64,000 nt of DNA from Gilvimarinus algae (GCF_030518215.1 NZ_JAULRT010000052.1:744001-808000); one strand, 5' to 3'. Shown: positions 39,036-50,249, counted from the stretch's first letter. Notes: a model not told the origin generated them from the letters alone. Program-made: numbers and translations.

Positions 39036-40178
39036 CTATCCGGCCTTAACTTGCAGCTTTCCCACCACATCGCGGATATGGGCAATCGCCCGGTCAATAT
39101 CCTGCACGCTGGTGTAGCGGCCGACGCTAAAGCGTATGGACGACAGCGCCTGAGCATCGCTCAGACCAATCGCCTTGAGCACATAGCTCGGCGACATACT
39201 CGCCGATGTACACGCCGATCCGGACGACACCGCCAGCTGGCGCAGGGACAACAACAGCATTTCGCCATCGATGCCGTCAAAAGCGACGTTTAAATGACCG
39301 GCAACTCGTGCGCTCGGATGGCCGTTAAGCCGCACACCCGGCAGCGTGCCAATACCCTGCCAGAGCGCGTCGCGCAGCTCGGCAATCCGCCGGGCCTCAG
39401 TTTCAAGCTCCGCACCGGCGAGCTCGGCGGCCACGCCAAAACCCACGCACTGGTGGGTGGGCAAGGTGCCAGAGCGCATACCGCGCTCGTGACCACCGCC
39501 GTGAATCTGCGCCTCGAGCTGCACATCGGCGCTGCGCCTGACGTAGAGCGCGCCAATGCCCTTGGGACCATAGAGCTTGTGGGCTGATACGGAGAGTAAA
39601 TCCACATCCAGCGCTTTGACGTCTACGGCGATCTTGCCCACCGCCTGGGCGGCATCCACGTGCAATAGACAACCACGCTCTCGACAAAACCTGGCAATCT
39701 CGGCGATGGGATTGATGGTGCCGAGCTCATTGTTGACGAGCATGACGCTCACCAAACGAGTCTCAGGCCTCATCATGGACGCGACCCGCGCCGGGTCAAT
39801 CTGGCCATAGGTGTCGGGCTGCACAAGCTCGAGGTTGACGCCCTGCTCGGCAAGCGCCTGGGCCGGGTCCAGAACCGCCTTGTGCTCAATACTGGGCACC
39901 AACAAGTGATCCCCGGGGCGGCATATGCCTTTGAGGGCCAGGTTGTTGGACTCGGTCGCCCCGCTGGTCCAGACAATCTCCCGGGCATCGGCATTGAGCA
40001 AAGCCGCCAATTGCCCGCGCGCCTGCTCCACCGCCTCCTCGGCCTGCCAGCCGTACAGGTGAGAGCGCGACGCCGGGTTGGCGAAATTACCATCGAGCGT
40101 CAAACACTCCGCCATAGCCGCAGCGACTTCAGGTGCGGCCGGCGTGGTGGCGGCATAATCCAGATAAATCGGTTGCAT
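39036..40178 (-). CDS. iscS: Group I cysteine desulfurase IscS
   Basis: Supplies sulfur for Fe-S clusters, tRNA thiolation and thiamine. The 380-residue PLP protein has the group I arrangement: VNNELGTINPI, Schiff-base Lys201 in SVSAHKLYGPKG, and the mobile-loop Cys323 in VSSGSACTSASMSPS, close to the K206/C328 positions of E. coli IscS. It is about 20 residues shorter than E. coli IscS. It follows iscR after 16 bp, so the operon encodes two different cysteine desulfurases (IscS here, SufS downstream). Confidence 0.95.
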   Translation of the reverse strand: MQPIYLDYAATTPAAPEVAAAMAECLTLDGNFANPASRSHLYGWQAEEAVEQARGQLAALLNADAREIVWTSGATESNNLALKGICRPGDHLLVPSIEHKAVLDPAQALAEQGVNLELVQPDTYGQIDPARVASMMRPETRLVSVMLVNNELGTINPIAEIARFCRERGCLLHVDAAQAVGKIAVDVKALDVDLLSVSAHKLYGPKGIGALYVRRSADVQLEAQIHGGGHERGMRSGTLPTHQCVGFGVAAELAGAELETEARRIAELRDALWQGIGTLPGVRLNGHPSARVAGHLNVAFDGIDGEMLLLSLRQLAVSSGSACTSASMSPSYVLKAIGLSDAQALSSIRFSVGRYTSVQDIDRAIAHIRDVVGKLQVKAG

Positions 40179-40194
40179 ACTGCTTTGCTCCGGC

Positions 40195-40668
40195 TCAGCT
40201 TATGTCGCTACAGACAATCTGTTGCCGGTCGTGGCGGTTGTCCTGGCGTTGACAGACGGCCTGAATATCGCGACGCGCTACCAGATCCGCCAGAGTGATA
40301 CCGCTTAAAAAGTCGTGAATTTGGCCGCTCAGATCCTGCCACAGGTGATGAGTAATACAAATTTCTCCGTCCTGGCAGTCACCTCTCCCATGGCACTTGG
40401 TGGCATCGAGCGACTCGCTCACCGCATCCACCACCTGGGCGACAGAGATCTGCTCTGCCGATGCCGCCAGGCAGTAGCCGCCACCCGGACCCCGCACGCT
40501 TTTGACCAGAGCTTCACGGCGCAATTTGGAGAACAGTTGCTCAAGATAGGACAGCGAGATTCCCTGGCGCTCTGAAATATCCGCAAGGCTCACCGGCCCC
40601 GCATCGGAGTGCAGAGCGAGATCGAGCATAGCTGTCACCGCGTAGCGGCCTTTGGTGGTCAATCTCAT
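40195..40668 (-). CDS. iscR: Fe-S cluster regulator IscR
   Basis: Rrf2-family regulator that senses Fe-S status through a [2Fe-2S] cluster. The 157-residue protein begins [18 protein letters not shown], with a winged helix (recognition region [20 protein letters not shown]) and cluster ligands C92, C98, C104 and H107 at the same positions as in E. coli. First gene of the iscR-iscS-suf operon; its own promoter carries an IscR type 1 site, so autorepression is expected. Confidence 0.97.
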   Translation of the reverse strand: MRLTTKGRYAVTAMLDLALHSDAGPVSLADISERQGISLSYLEQLFSKLRREALVKSVRGPGGGYCLAASAEQISVAQVVDAVSESLDATKCHGRGDCQDGEICITHHLWQDLSGQIHDFLSGITLADLVARRDIQAVCQRQDNRHDRQQIVCSDIS

Positions 40669-40709
40669 GGCTTTCTGGCATTGAGTGCTGCAGCGAAAAG
40701 GGCTGCCGA

Positions 40710-40734
40710 ATAACTGACTATTTTACTCAACTAT
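40710..40734 (-). promoter_or_regulatory. iscR: IscR type 1 operator in the iscR promoter
   Basis: On the minus strand this 25-bp site agrees with 23 of 25 positions of the known E. coli type 1 IscR consensus (ATASYYGACT, then RWWWY, then AGTCRRSTAT). It reads ATAGTTGAGT then AAAAT then AGTCAGTTAT. It covers the -10 element of the iscR promoter, fitting autorepression by holo-IscR. The consensus is recalled, not searched. Confidence 0.85.
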
Positions 40735-40748
40735 TCGTCAGATTCCAA
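40720..40748 (-). promoter_or_regulatory. Promoter of the iscR-iscS-suf operon
   Basis: Minus strand TTGGAA (40743-40748) and TAAAAT (40720-40725) with a 17-bp spacer. The -10 lies inside the IscR operator. It is 52 bp before the iscR start. Confidence 0.7.
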
Positions 40749-40783
40749 GTGCCAGCCCGCGCGCGCCGGGCTCGCCAACCTGG

Positions 40784-41578
40784 TCAGCGCTCATCTTCAC
40801 CCGACTCGCCCAACTCCTCGAGCTTTTTGCCCGTGTGGTAGACGTAATTTTGGGTCGCGGTTAAGACCCCGCGCAAAATGGACAGCTCCATTTCATCCAT
40901 GCGGATACGGCCGTAGAGTCGGCGCAAGCGCGTCATGGTCTGGCGGGGGTTGTCCGGCTCGAGAAAACCCAGCTTCTCGAGAGTCTCTTGCAGGTGCTCG
41001 TAGTAACGCTCCATGGCCTCGACTTTGGCAGGCGGCACATCCCAGTCGTCAAAGGTGGGGGCCTTGCCCTGCTCGTGGGTCAGCCAGGCCATCCGCAGCT
41101 CGTAGGCAATCACTTGCACGGCGGCGGCCAGGTTGAGCGAGCTGTACTCTTCGTTGGCGGGAATGTGCACGTGGTAGTGGCAGCGGTGCAGCTCTTCATT
41201 GGTGAGGCCGCGATCCTCCCGGCCAAACAAAATTGCGACTTCGTGGGTACCGGCTTCGGCAATAGCCTTTTCGCCACACTCCCGCGGATTCACCAGAGGC
41301 CAGGGAATACGTCGCTCCCGCGCACTGGTGCCAACCACGAGTCCACAGCCGGCAATGGCCTCATCCAGGGTTTCCACCACCACGGCATTGTCGAGCACAT
41401 CCAGGGCCCCTGCCGCTCGCCACACCGCCTTCTCAGCGGGAAATTCTTTGGGAGCCACCAGGTACAAGCGCGACAGCCCCATATTTTTGATGGCTCGGGC
41501 AGCGCCGCCAATGTTACCGGGATGAGAGGTATTCACCAGCACGATACGCAGATTGTCCAGTCGGTTCTCGCTCATCAA
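40784..41578 (-). CDS. trmJ: tRNA (cytidine/uridine-2'-O-)-methyltransferase TrmJ
   Basis: SPOUT methyltransferase that 2'-O-methylates position 32 of several tRNAs. The 264-residue protein has the knot motifs NTSHPGNIGGAARAIKNMGL (motif 1), ILFGREDRGLTNEEL (motif 2) and EYSSLNLAAAVQVIAYELR (motif 3), plus a C-terminal helical extension (about 170-264) typical of TrmJ. It stands upstream of iscR, as in many gammaproteobacteria, and is divergent from suhB. Confidence 0.96.
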   Translation of the reverse strand: MMSENRLDNLRIVLVNTSHPGNIGGAARAIKNMGLSRLYLVAPKEFPAEKAVWRAAGALDVLDNAVVVETLDEAIAGCGLVVGTSARERRIPWPLVNPRECGEKAIAEAGTHEVAILFGREDRGLTNEELHRCHYHVHIPANEEYSSLNLAAAVQVIAYELRMAWLTHEQGKAPTFDDWDVPPAKVEAMERYYEHLQETLEKLGFLEPDNPRQTMTRLRRLYGRIRMDEMELSILRGVLTATQNYVYHTGKKLEELGESGEDER

Positions 41579-41653
41579 ATCGCCTCAGTCAATGCGCCGC
41601 CGGCGCCGAAAGCGCGGCATTCTAGCAAAAATGCTGCACTGGGGCATTTTTCG

Positions 41654-41682
41654 TTGGTCAATAGGCTGCGCATTGCTATAAT
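41654..41682 (+). promoter_or_regulatory. Promoter of suhB
   Basis: TTGGTC (41654-41659), 17 bp, then TATAAT (41677-41682) preceded by an extended -10 TG (TGC before the hexamer). It is 56 bp before the start codon; a strong sigma-70 promoter by inspection. Confidence 0.8.
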
Positions 41683-41738
41683 TCCGCGCCTGGCCTTAAC
41701 GGCTACTGTTCTTTAAGCGTTTCTATAAATGGTGCCCC

Positions 41739-42542
41739 ATGGAACCCATGCTGAATATTGCCCTGCGCGCTGCGCGCAAGGCCGGTGAACTGATTGAGCG
41801 CGCTGCCGAGCGCGTCGACTTACTCGCCATTGAGGAAAAAGGCCGCAACGATTACGTGACGGAAATTGATAAAGCTGCCGAAAAGGAAATCATCTACCAC
41901 CTTAAAAAGGCCTACCCCGATCACAGCATCCTCGGTGAGGAAGGCGGATCACAGCCCGGCAGCAATGCGGAGGTGGAGTGGATTATCGATCCGCTGGACG
42001 GCACCACCAACTTTATTCACGGCATTCCGCATTTCGCGGTTTCCATTGCTTGCCGAATGAAAGGGCAGCTCGAACACGCCGTGGTCTACGACCCCATCAA
42101 GCGCGAAGAATTTACCGCCAGCCGGGGCCGGGGCGCCGCCCTCAATGGTCGCCGCATCAGGGTCAGCAGCCGCAAGGGCCTGGCCGGCGCTGTCATAGGC
42201 ACCGGCATCCCCTTCAGCGGCTATGCTCTGGACAACATCTCTGCCTACCTGGCCGCGCTGCAGGAAATCGCCGGTCAAACCGCCGGTATACGCCGCCCGG
42301 GCTCTGCCGCTCTCGATCTGGCCTATGTGGCTGCGGGCCGATTTGACGCCTTTTGGGAAATGAACCTCAACCAGTGGGACATTGCAGCGGGTCTGCTATT
42401 GGTTAAAGAGGCGGGCGGACTGGCCAGCGACTTTAATGGTGGCCACAGCCATCTCGAAACCGGCCATGTGGTCTGCGGTAACCCCAAGGTCTTTAAGCCG
42501 GTACTGCAAATTGTGAAAAAGCACATGGGTCACATCCGTTAA
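41739..42542 (+). CDS. suhB: Inositol-1-monophosphatase family protein SuhB
   Basis: Mg-dependent phosphatase that in E. coli also joins the rRNA antitermination complex. The 267-residue protein has the metal-binding motifs: GEEGG (SILGEEGGS), IDPLDGTTNFIHGIPHF and, at the C-terminal side, WDIAAGLLLVKEAGG. The start MEPMLNIALRAARKAGELI is the usual SuhB start. It is divergent from trmJ, a conserved arrangement. Confidence 0.96.
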   Translation: MEPMLNIALRAARKAGELIERAAERVDLLAIEEKGRNDYVTEIDKAAEKEIIYHLKKAYPDHSILGEEGGSQPGSNAEVEWIIDPLDGTTNFIHGIPHFAVSIACRMKGQLEHAVVYDPIKREEFTASRGRGAALNGRRIRVSSRKGLAGAVIGTGIPFSGYALDNISAYLAALQEIAGQTAGIRRPGSAALDLAYVAAGRFDAFWEMNLNQWDIAAGLLLVKEAGGLASDFNGGHSHLETGHVVCGNPKVFKPVLQIVKKHMGHIR

Positions 42543-42573
42543 GGCCCGGCGCCGGGCACCCGAATCCCCCCAA

Positions 42574-42595
42574 CCTGAGCCACAATTGGCTCAGG
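42574..42595. terminator. Hairpin between convergent suhB and histidine kinase genes
   Basis: CCTGAGCC (42574-42581) pairs with GGCTCAGG (42588-42595) around ACAATT. It overlaps the last codon region of the kinase gene and has no T-run in either direction; bidirectional termination is possible but weakly supported. A GC-rich palindrome lies just before it at 42544-42557. Confidence 0.4.
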
Positions 42596-44639
42596 CCTGC
42601 CGGGCCCGCTCCAACACCGGACCCGGTGGTTCATTCAGCAAACGATTAAGCACTTGCACCAGCTGATGTATTTGCAACGGCTTGGTGAGATACTCGTAAA
42701 AGCCCGCATCCCGGCCTTTTTGCACATCGATGGACATGACATTGGCCGATAAGCCGATCACGGGGATATCCCGCGTTGCAGGATCACCACGCAGCACGTT
42801 CAGCACTTCGTAGCCATCGAGACCCGGCAGGTTGATATCCAGAATGATCACATCGGGGCGGCTCTGACGCGCGCGAAATATCCCGAGGTATGGCTCCTCG
42901 GACACCTCCATGACGAAATTATCGTGGCGCCGGAAAAAGTGCTCCATCAGGCGAATATTGGTGGGGTTGTCCTCGATGTAGAGTATCCGGTGGCGCCCTT
43001 GCACCCTGAGCTCCTCATCGGCGGTCACGCTCTGAACGACGCTGCTTGCCGTGCGCGTGTCCTCGGCCTGCCCGGTTTGCACCAGGTCCAACCAAAAGCA
43101 AGTGCCCTTGCCGGGCGTGCTGGCAAAGTCGATGCGACCATCCATCATTTCCACCAACTGCTTGGTGATCACAAGACCGACGCCTGAACCTTCCACCTTG
43201 CTCATCTCGGCGTGCAGTCGGTTGAAAGGCTGAAACACTTCGTCGCGACGCGAGCGCTCTATGCCAGTGCCGGTATCCCTGACGTTAATCCGCAGCATAT
43301 AATCCTCGGTCACCTCAAGGCTGACCTTTACCTCGCCGCCCACTTTGTTGTACTTGATGGCGTTGCTCATCAAATTCAAAAGCGCCTGCTTGAGGCGCAC
43401 AGGGTCGGCGTTGACACAGGCGTTTTCAAGACCACTGTAATCGCTGTGCAGATATATTCCGCGCGCATCCGCCTGAGGTTGCACCAGGGTAAAACAATCG
43501 GCCAGCAGCCGGGTCACCAGCACCGGTTGCAGCGCTGCCTGCAAGGCACCGGACTCAATCTTTGCCAGATCCAGGACATCGTTGATCAATTTCAGCAAAT
43601 GCTCGCCGGCGGCGCGAATTTCGCGAATATTGTCCTTTTGTACATCCTGCAGATTATCGTCATATTCAAAAAGCTGGGCGTAGCCAAGTATGGCATTGAG
43701 GGGGGTGCGCAGCTCGTGGCTCATACTGGATAAAAATTCGCTTTTTGCGCGATTGGCTTTTTCGGCCTGCTCCTTCGCCCGGACAACACGCTCCTCGGCC
43801 CGCTTGATGTCCGTGATATCCATATTGGTGCCCGACATCCGCAGAGGGCGGCCATCGTAATCGAAGCTGGCTTTACCGCGGGCCCGAATCCAGCGGATCT
43901 CGCCATTTTTGGCATGCACCCGGTACTCGACATCAAATGCGCCGCGCCCGGCCAGGTGTTCCTTCAGGGTTTTGTCGAACTTGGCCAGATCATCTTTATG
44001 AATGTGATTGCGCCACTCGCGCATCCGGTCTTGGCCCTGATTGACGATATCGTCTTCATCGGAGTAGCCCAGGTGCTCCCAGCAGCGCGCGGAGAAGTGA
44101 AAGCCGTTGCGCTCGGCATACCACTCCCAAATCCCGTCTTTGGATGCCTGGATAATGCGGGCCTGCCGCGCCTCGCTGTCGCGCAGCGCCGCCTCGGTGT
44201 CCTTCAGCTCGGTGATATCGAAATTGACGCCGGAGATATAGAGCGCCCTGCCCGCCTCATCGCGAATGGAATCGGCACGCACCTGGGTCCAGATGTAACC
44301 ACCGGCCTTTGTGCGGATCCGGTAACAGGTATTGAGCGGCTCGGCAGTACGCAGGTGTTCGCGTACTGCCTCAAACATGTCTTCCACATCATCGGGGTGA
44401 ATGTAGTTGGGAAGCTCCCGCGAGTCGGTGAAATGCTGGCGGTCTTCGTCGGAATACCCAAGCTGTTCCCAGAAACCGCCCGACCAGTCGATGTAGCTGG
44501 TGGTTAAATCCCACTCCCAGAAACCATAGCCACTGCCGCAGAAAATTCGCCGGTAGCGCTCCACAACCGCGCGCAGTTCGCTGTAAGACAGTCCATCGAG
44601 ATCCTGGGTTGTACTTATTGTCGGTACCTGATCACTCAT
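42591..44639 (-). CDS. PAS-PAS hybrid histidine kinase with C-terminal receiver
   Basis: A 682-residue soluble sensor kinase (no transmembrane helix). Order: two PAS/PAC domains of PAS_3 type (about 35-145 and 160-275; both end in the DITxxK motif, FDITELKDTE and MDITDIKRAE), a coiled linker, HisKA with phospho-His in SSMSHELRTPLNAILGYAQ (about 305), HATPase_c with N box (ALLNLMSNAIKYN) and G boxes (DTGTGIE, GSGVGLVITKQLVEMM), and a receiver (about 550-665) with phospho-Asp in VIILDINLPGLDGYEVL. No partner regulator or effector is encoded next to it, so its output is unknown. Confidence 0.95.
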   Translation of the reverse strand: MSDQVPTISTTQDLDGLSYSELRAVVERYRRIFCGSGYGFWEWDLTTSYIDWSGGFWEQLGYSDEDRQHFTDSRELPNYIHPDDVEDMFEAVREHLRTAEPLNTCYRIRTKAGGYIWTQVRADSIRDEAGRALYISGVNFDITELKDTEAALRDSEARQARIIQASKDGIWEWYAERNGFHFSARCWEHLGYSDEDDIVNQGQDRMREWRNHIHKDDLAKFDKTLKEHLAGRGAFDVEYRVHAKNGEIRWIRARGKASFDYDGRPLRMSGTNMDITDIKRAEERVVRAKEQAEKANRAKSEFLSSMSHELRTPLNAILGYAQLFEYDDNLQDVQKDNIREIRAAGEHLLKLINDVLDLAKIESGALQAALQPVLVTRLLADCFTLVQPQADARGIYLHSDYSGLENACVNADPVRLKQALLNLMSNAIKYNKVGGEVKVSLEVTEDYMLRINVRDTGTGIERSRRDEVFQPFNRLHAEMSKVEGSGVGLVITKQLVEMMDGRIDFASTPGKGTCFWLDLVQTGQAEDTRTASSVVQSVTADEELRVQGRHRILYIEDNPTNIRLMEHFFRRHDNFVMEVSEEPYLGIFRARQSRPDVIILDINLPGLDGYEVLNVLRGDPATRDIPVIGLSANVMSIDVQKGRDAGFYEYLTKPLQIHQLVQVLNRLLNEPPGPVLERARQA

Positions 44640-44699
44640 GTGCGCGGCGTCGCCCGGTGTGTTGAAGATCGTGTTTCAAGCATACCCTTGTTGAGCGGC

Positions 44700-44728
44700 A
44701 AAAAAAAAGCCCGCTGTGACAGCGGGCT
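44700..44728 (-). terminator. Intrinsic terminator of secD-secF
   Basis: AGCCCGCTG (44708-44716) pairs with CAGCGGGCT (44720-44728) with a TGA loop; on the minus strand the stem is followed by eight or nine T. It lies 12 bp after the secF stop. Confidence 0.93.
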
Positions 44729-44739
44729 CTTGAGAACGG

Positions 44740-45891
44740 TTACGGCATCTCGTCGACCTCGGCGCCCTCTTTCTCGGGTGGCATCAAGTCCTCTTTGCTG
44801 ATGTGCATCCACATCAGGGTATTGGCAGAAACATAAATCGAGGAATAGGTACCAACCATGACCCCGACAATCAGGGCGATGGCAAAACCACTGATCAACT
44901 CGCCACCGAACACGAACAGCATGATGAGCACCAGTAAGGTCGTTAAAGAGGTGATGCAGGTACGCTCGAGGGTCTGCGTCAGTGAAGTGTTAATCACCTC
45001 GGCCGGGCTGCCCTTGCGCATCCGGCGAAAATTCTCCCGAATACGGTCATACACCACAATAGTATCGTTGAGCGAGTAGCCAATCACCGCCAGCACAGCG
45101 GCGAGCACCGTTAGATCAAAATCAATCCGAAAGAGCGCAAAAAAGCCCACGACAATAATCACATCGTGAATCAATGCCAACACAGCGCCCACCGAGAACT
45201 TGAACTGAAAGCGCGCCGCCACGTAAAGCATGACCACTGCCAGCGCCACCAGCATTCCCAGGCCACCTTCATCGCGCAGCTCGGCGCCGATTTGAGGGCC
45301 CACGTATTCGCTGCGGCGCAACTCCACTTGACTGCCGGTTTCGGCTTCCAGCACTTCCAAAAGCTCAGCGGTGTAAGCCGTGTCCAGCGAGTTCTCGACC
45401 AGGGCGGAGACGTTATCGCCAGAGGTGTTGTATTCCACGCTGCCAAAGAAACGCTCGGGCAATACATCGCCGGCTTTTAGTGCGGACCTATCGGCACCGG
45501 AAAACACCAGCTCTTGAGTAAAAGTGCCGCTGTCACGCGGCGCCCGGTTAACCGCCTCCAAACTGGCGCCCAAAGGCTGCAGGCGCGAGCGCAGCGCCTG
45601 CTCACCGCCATCGGACATAGCGCCCTGGGTGCGAATCAGCACTTCGGTATCCGAACCAAACAACACGGCCACCGGGTTGGTCAGCCCCTGGTTGTTTAGA
45701 ATGCCGCGTATCTCCGGGATATCTGCCGGCTCTGAGAAACTCACCTCTACTTGCGCTCCACCGGTAAAATCCAGACCGAGTTTGAGCCCATTCATTGCCA
45801 GAGCGCCGATCGCGACCACCAGCATAATGACAGACAGAGCCGTGGCCGGGAGGCGAGCCCCCATAAAATTCAGTACTTTTTCAGAAGACAT
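44740..45891 (-). CDS. secF: Protein translocase subunit SecF
   Basis: With SecD it uses the proton gradient to pull proteins through SecYEG. The 383-residue protein has TM1 near 15-35, the conserved GLDFTGGAQVEVSF, a periplasmic P1 domain, and a five-helix RND block starting about 215 (IGAELRDEGGLGMLVALAVV in parts, then VIGYSLNDTIVVYDRIREN). It is about 60 residues longer than E. coli SecF. ATG at 45891 has a GAGGGG site; the region before it is the end of secD, 11 bp upstream. Confidence 0.95.
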   Translation of the reverse strand: MSSEKVLNFMGARLPATALSVIMLVVAIGALAMNGLKLGLDFTGGAQVEVSFSEPADIPEIRGILNNQGLTNPVAVLFGSDTEVLIRTQGAMSDGGEQALRSRLQPLGASLEAVNRAPRDSGTFTQELVFSGADRSALKAGDVLPERFFGSVEYNTSGDNVSALVENSLDTAYTAELLEVLEAETGSQVELRRSEYVGPQIGAELRDEGGLGMLVALAVVMLYVAARFQFKFSVGAVLALIHDVIIVVGFFALFRIDFDLTVLAAVLAVIGYSLNDTIVVYDRIRENFRRMRKGSPAEVINTSLTQTLERTCITSLTTLLVLIMLFVFGGELISGFAIALIVGVMVGTYSSIYVSANTLMWMHISKEDLMPPEKEGAEVDEMP

Positions 45892-45902
45892 GGCCAAGCC
45901 CC

Positions 45903-47759
45903 TCAAATCCAGAGTTTTTTCAGGTTTTTACGACGCCCGTACACCAGATTGGTGAGCGCCCGGGTCCCCATGATCGCGGTAAACATGGACGTGAGAATAC
46001 CGATAGACAAGGTGACAGCGAAACCTTTAACGGGCCCTGAGCCAATGGCGTAAAGGATCACCGCGACAATCAAGGTGGTGATGTTCGCATCGAGAATAGA
46101 CACATAAGCCCGGTCATAGCCCGAGGAAATTGCAGACTGCGGACTGGCCCCAAGCTTTAGCTCCTCCCGGATGCGGGCAAAAATCAGCACGTTGGCATCC
46201 ACCGCCATACCCACGGTGAGAACAATACCGGCGATACCCGGCAAGGTCAGAGTCGCGCCGAGCAAGGACATCACGGACACCAGTAACAACACGTTGACCG
46301 CCAGGGCGATGTTGGCAAAGACCCCAAACACCTTGTAGTAGACCAGCATAAACAGCAGCACCAAGCCCAGGCCCCACTGCAGCGACTTGATGCCGAGCTG
46401 GATATTTTCCGCACCTAGAGATGGGCCAATGGTGCGCTCCTCGACAAAGTACATGGGTGCCGCCAGAGCGCCGGAGCGCAGCATCAATGCCAGCTCGGAA
46501 GCGGCGCGCGGCGAGTCCAGACCGGTGATGCGAAACTGCACCCCGAGGGCGCCCTGAACGGTCGCGAGGTTAATGACCGAGCGCTCCACGTACTGCTCGG
46601 GCACCTGCACCTGTTCACCGTTGTCATCGACCTCGGTGTTCATGCGGGTTTTGTACTCGATAAAGAGCACACCCATGCGCCGGCCGATATTGGACCGAGT
46701 GGCGTGATTCATTTTGGTGCCGCCCAGGCTGTCGAGGGTGATGTTCACCTGCGGCATACTGGTTTCCGGGTCCAGCGAGGCATTGGCGTTGGTCACATGA
46801 TCGCCGGTGAGGATGATCTTGCGCTCGAGCACCGCCGGATAACCGCGATACTCAAACTCCTCGGTGGTGGCTCCGAGGGCGTTGGGCTCTGCCTCCAGGC
46901 GAAACTCCAGGTTGGCGGTTTTACCAATCACGCGTTTGGCCTCGGCGGTATCCTGCACGCCGGGCAACTGAACAATAATCCGGTCGCGCCCCTGGCTCTG
47001 CACAATAGGCTCCGACACACCAAGCTCGTTGACCCGCTTGCGCAGCGTGGTCAGGTTTTGCGCCAACGCGTCCTGCTCCATCTGCCGCTGCGCGGCCTCA
47101 CTCAGGGTGGCGGTAAAACGAAAGCGACCTTCGGTTGCGGGAGTATCGGTGCTGAAGAGCATGTCGCGGTAATCGCCGCGCAGGGCGCTGACCGCTTCAT
47201 CGCGCAAGTCTTCCGAGCGGAACAACCCGTGAATCACCGGGCCTTTGACTTCAAAATCCAGATAGCGAATACGCGCCTCGCGCAAGGCGTCTTTCATCTC
47301 TTCAGCGCTGGTCTCCTGGCGCTTAGCGATGGCCGAATCAACGTCCACCTCCAACAGAAAATGCACCCCGCCGCGCAGGTCAAGCCCCAGCTTCATGGGT
47401 GAACCGCCGATGGCCATCAGCCACTCGGGGGTGGTCGGCGCCTGGTTCAGCGCCACCACATAATCGGCACCCAGGGCCTCCTGCACCACTTTTTTACCCT
47501 GCAGCTGATCTTCACCATTGTTGAAGCGCAGCAGCGCCGACGTATCGCTGTATTCGCCGGCGAAATAGTCGATACCCGCTTCGTCCAGAGACTCGCGTGC
47601 GCGATTGAGGACACTTTCATCAATGGTCAGGGTACTGGAGCTACCGGAGATCTGGATAACGTCATCGGGTGGGTAGAGATTCGGTATGGAGTAGATAAAG
47701 CCGAGAACTGCCACTACGACAATCAGCAAATACTTCCAGAGAGGATAGCGGTTTAACAT
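45903..47759 (-). CDS. secD: Protein translocase subunit SecD
   Basis: A 618-residue RND-type partner of SecF. TM1 (about 8-27) is followed by the large periplasmic P1 region containing GLDLRGGVHFLLEVD, VNELGVSEPIVQSQGRDRIIVQLPG-type repeats (given here in part), and five C-terminal transmembrane helices with AGIVLTVGMAVDANVLIFARI. ATG at 47759 matches the family start (LNRYPLWKYLLI); the frame is open upstream to 47792. Unlike the usual order, no yajC lies between tgt and secD. Confidence 0.96.
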   Translation of the reverse strand: MLNRYPLWKYLLIVVVAVLGFIYSIPNLYPPDDVIQISGSSSTLTIDESVLNRARESLDEAGIDYFAGEYSDTSALLRFNNGEDQLQGKKVVQEALGADYVVALNQAPTTPEWLMAIGGSPMKLGLDLRGGVHFLLEVDVDSAIAKRQETSAEEMKDALREARIRYLDFEVKGPVIHGLFRSEDLRDEAVSALRGDYRDMLFSTDTPATEGRFRFTATLSEAAQRQMEQDALAQNLTTLRKRVNELGVSEPIVQSQGRDRIIVQLPGVQDTAEAKRVIGKTANLEFRLEAEPNALGATTEEFEYRGYPAVLERKIILTGDHVTNANASLDPETSMPQVNITLDSLGGTKMNHATRSNIGRRMGVLFIEYKTRMNTEVDDNGEQVQVPEQYVERSVINLATVQGALGVQFRITGLDSPRAASELALMLRSGALAAPMYFVEERTIGPSLGAENIQLGIKSLQWGLGLVLLFMLVYYKVFGVFANIALAVNVLLLVSVMSLLGATLTLPGIAGIVLTVGMAVDANVLIFARIREELKLGASPQSAISSGYDRAYVSILDANITTLIVAVILYAIGSGPVKGFAVTLSIGILTSMFTAIMGTRALTNLVYGRRKNLKKLWI

Positions 47760-47889
47760 ACGAGTGTCCGTCAAGGGCGCTGAAACAACCAAAGGGAGGC
47801 ATCAGGCGTATTATGATTTCATGTGTCCCGAGCCTATATGGGACCAAACGCAGGCTTCTCAAGCCCGCCGCGGCAAATGCTGGGGCAGG

Positions 47890-47917
47890 ATTATACCGAA
47901 ACTCGCTGGAACAACAA
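47890..47917 (-). promoter_or_regulatory. Promoter of secD-secF
   Basis: Minus strand TTGTTG (47912-47917) and TATAAT (47890-47895), 16-bp spacer, just after the tgt stop. The predicted leader is about 125 nt and contains small hairpins, for example GTCCC/GGGAC. It suggests secDF is transcribed separately from queA-tgt. Confidence 0.65.
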
Positions 47918-47933
47918 TGAAGCGGCCCGGAAC

Positions 47934-50137
<2,204 letters not shown>

Positions 50138-50221
50138 ACAAGCTCTGGTATCACCGAAAAACAAGGCGCGCAAGGTTAGCCCAAAAGCGCCCGAGGTGCC
50201 AGCCTCAGGTAAAAAAGCTGG

Positions 50222-50249
50222 TTGACGGGACCAAACTCGCTGCTATAAT
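50222..50249 (+). promoter_or_regulatory. Promoter of the tRNA-Leu gene
   Basis: TTGACG (50222-50227), 16 bp, TATAAT (50244-50249), followed by a GC-rich discriminator (CACGCCC) of the kind found in stringently controlled stable-RNA promoters. About 75 bp before the mature tRNA. Confidence 0.85.

Noticed and set aside
40753-40772. GC-rich inverted repeat AGCCCG/CGGGCT between trmJ and iscR as a terminator
   Set aside because: Short stem, alternating CG loop and no T-run; not listed as a feature.
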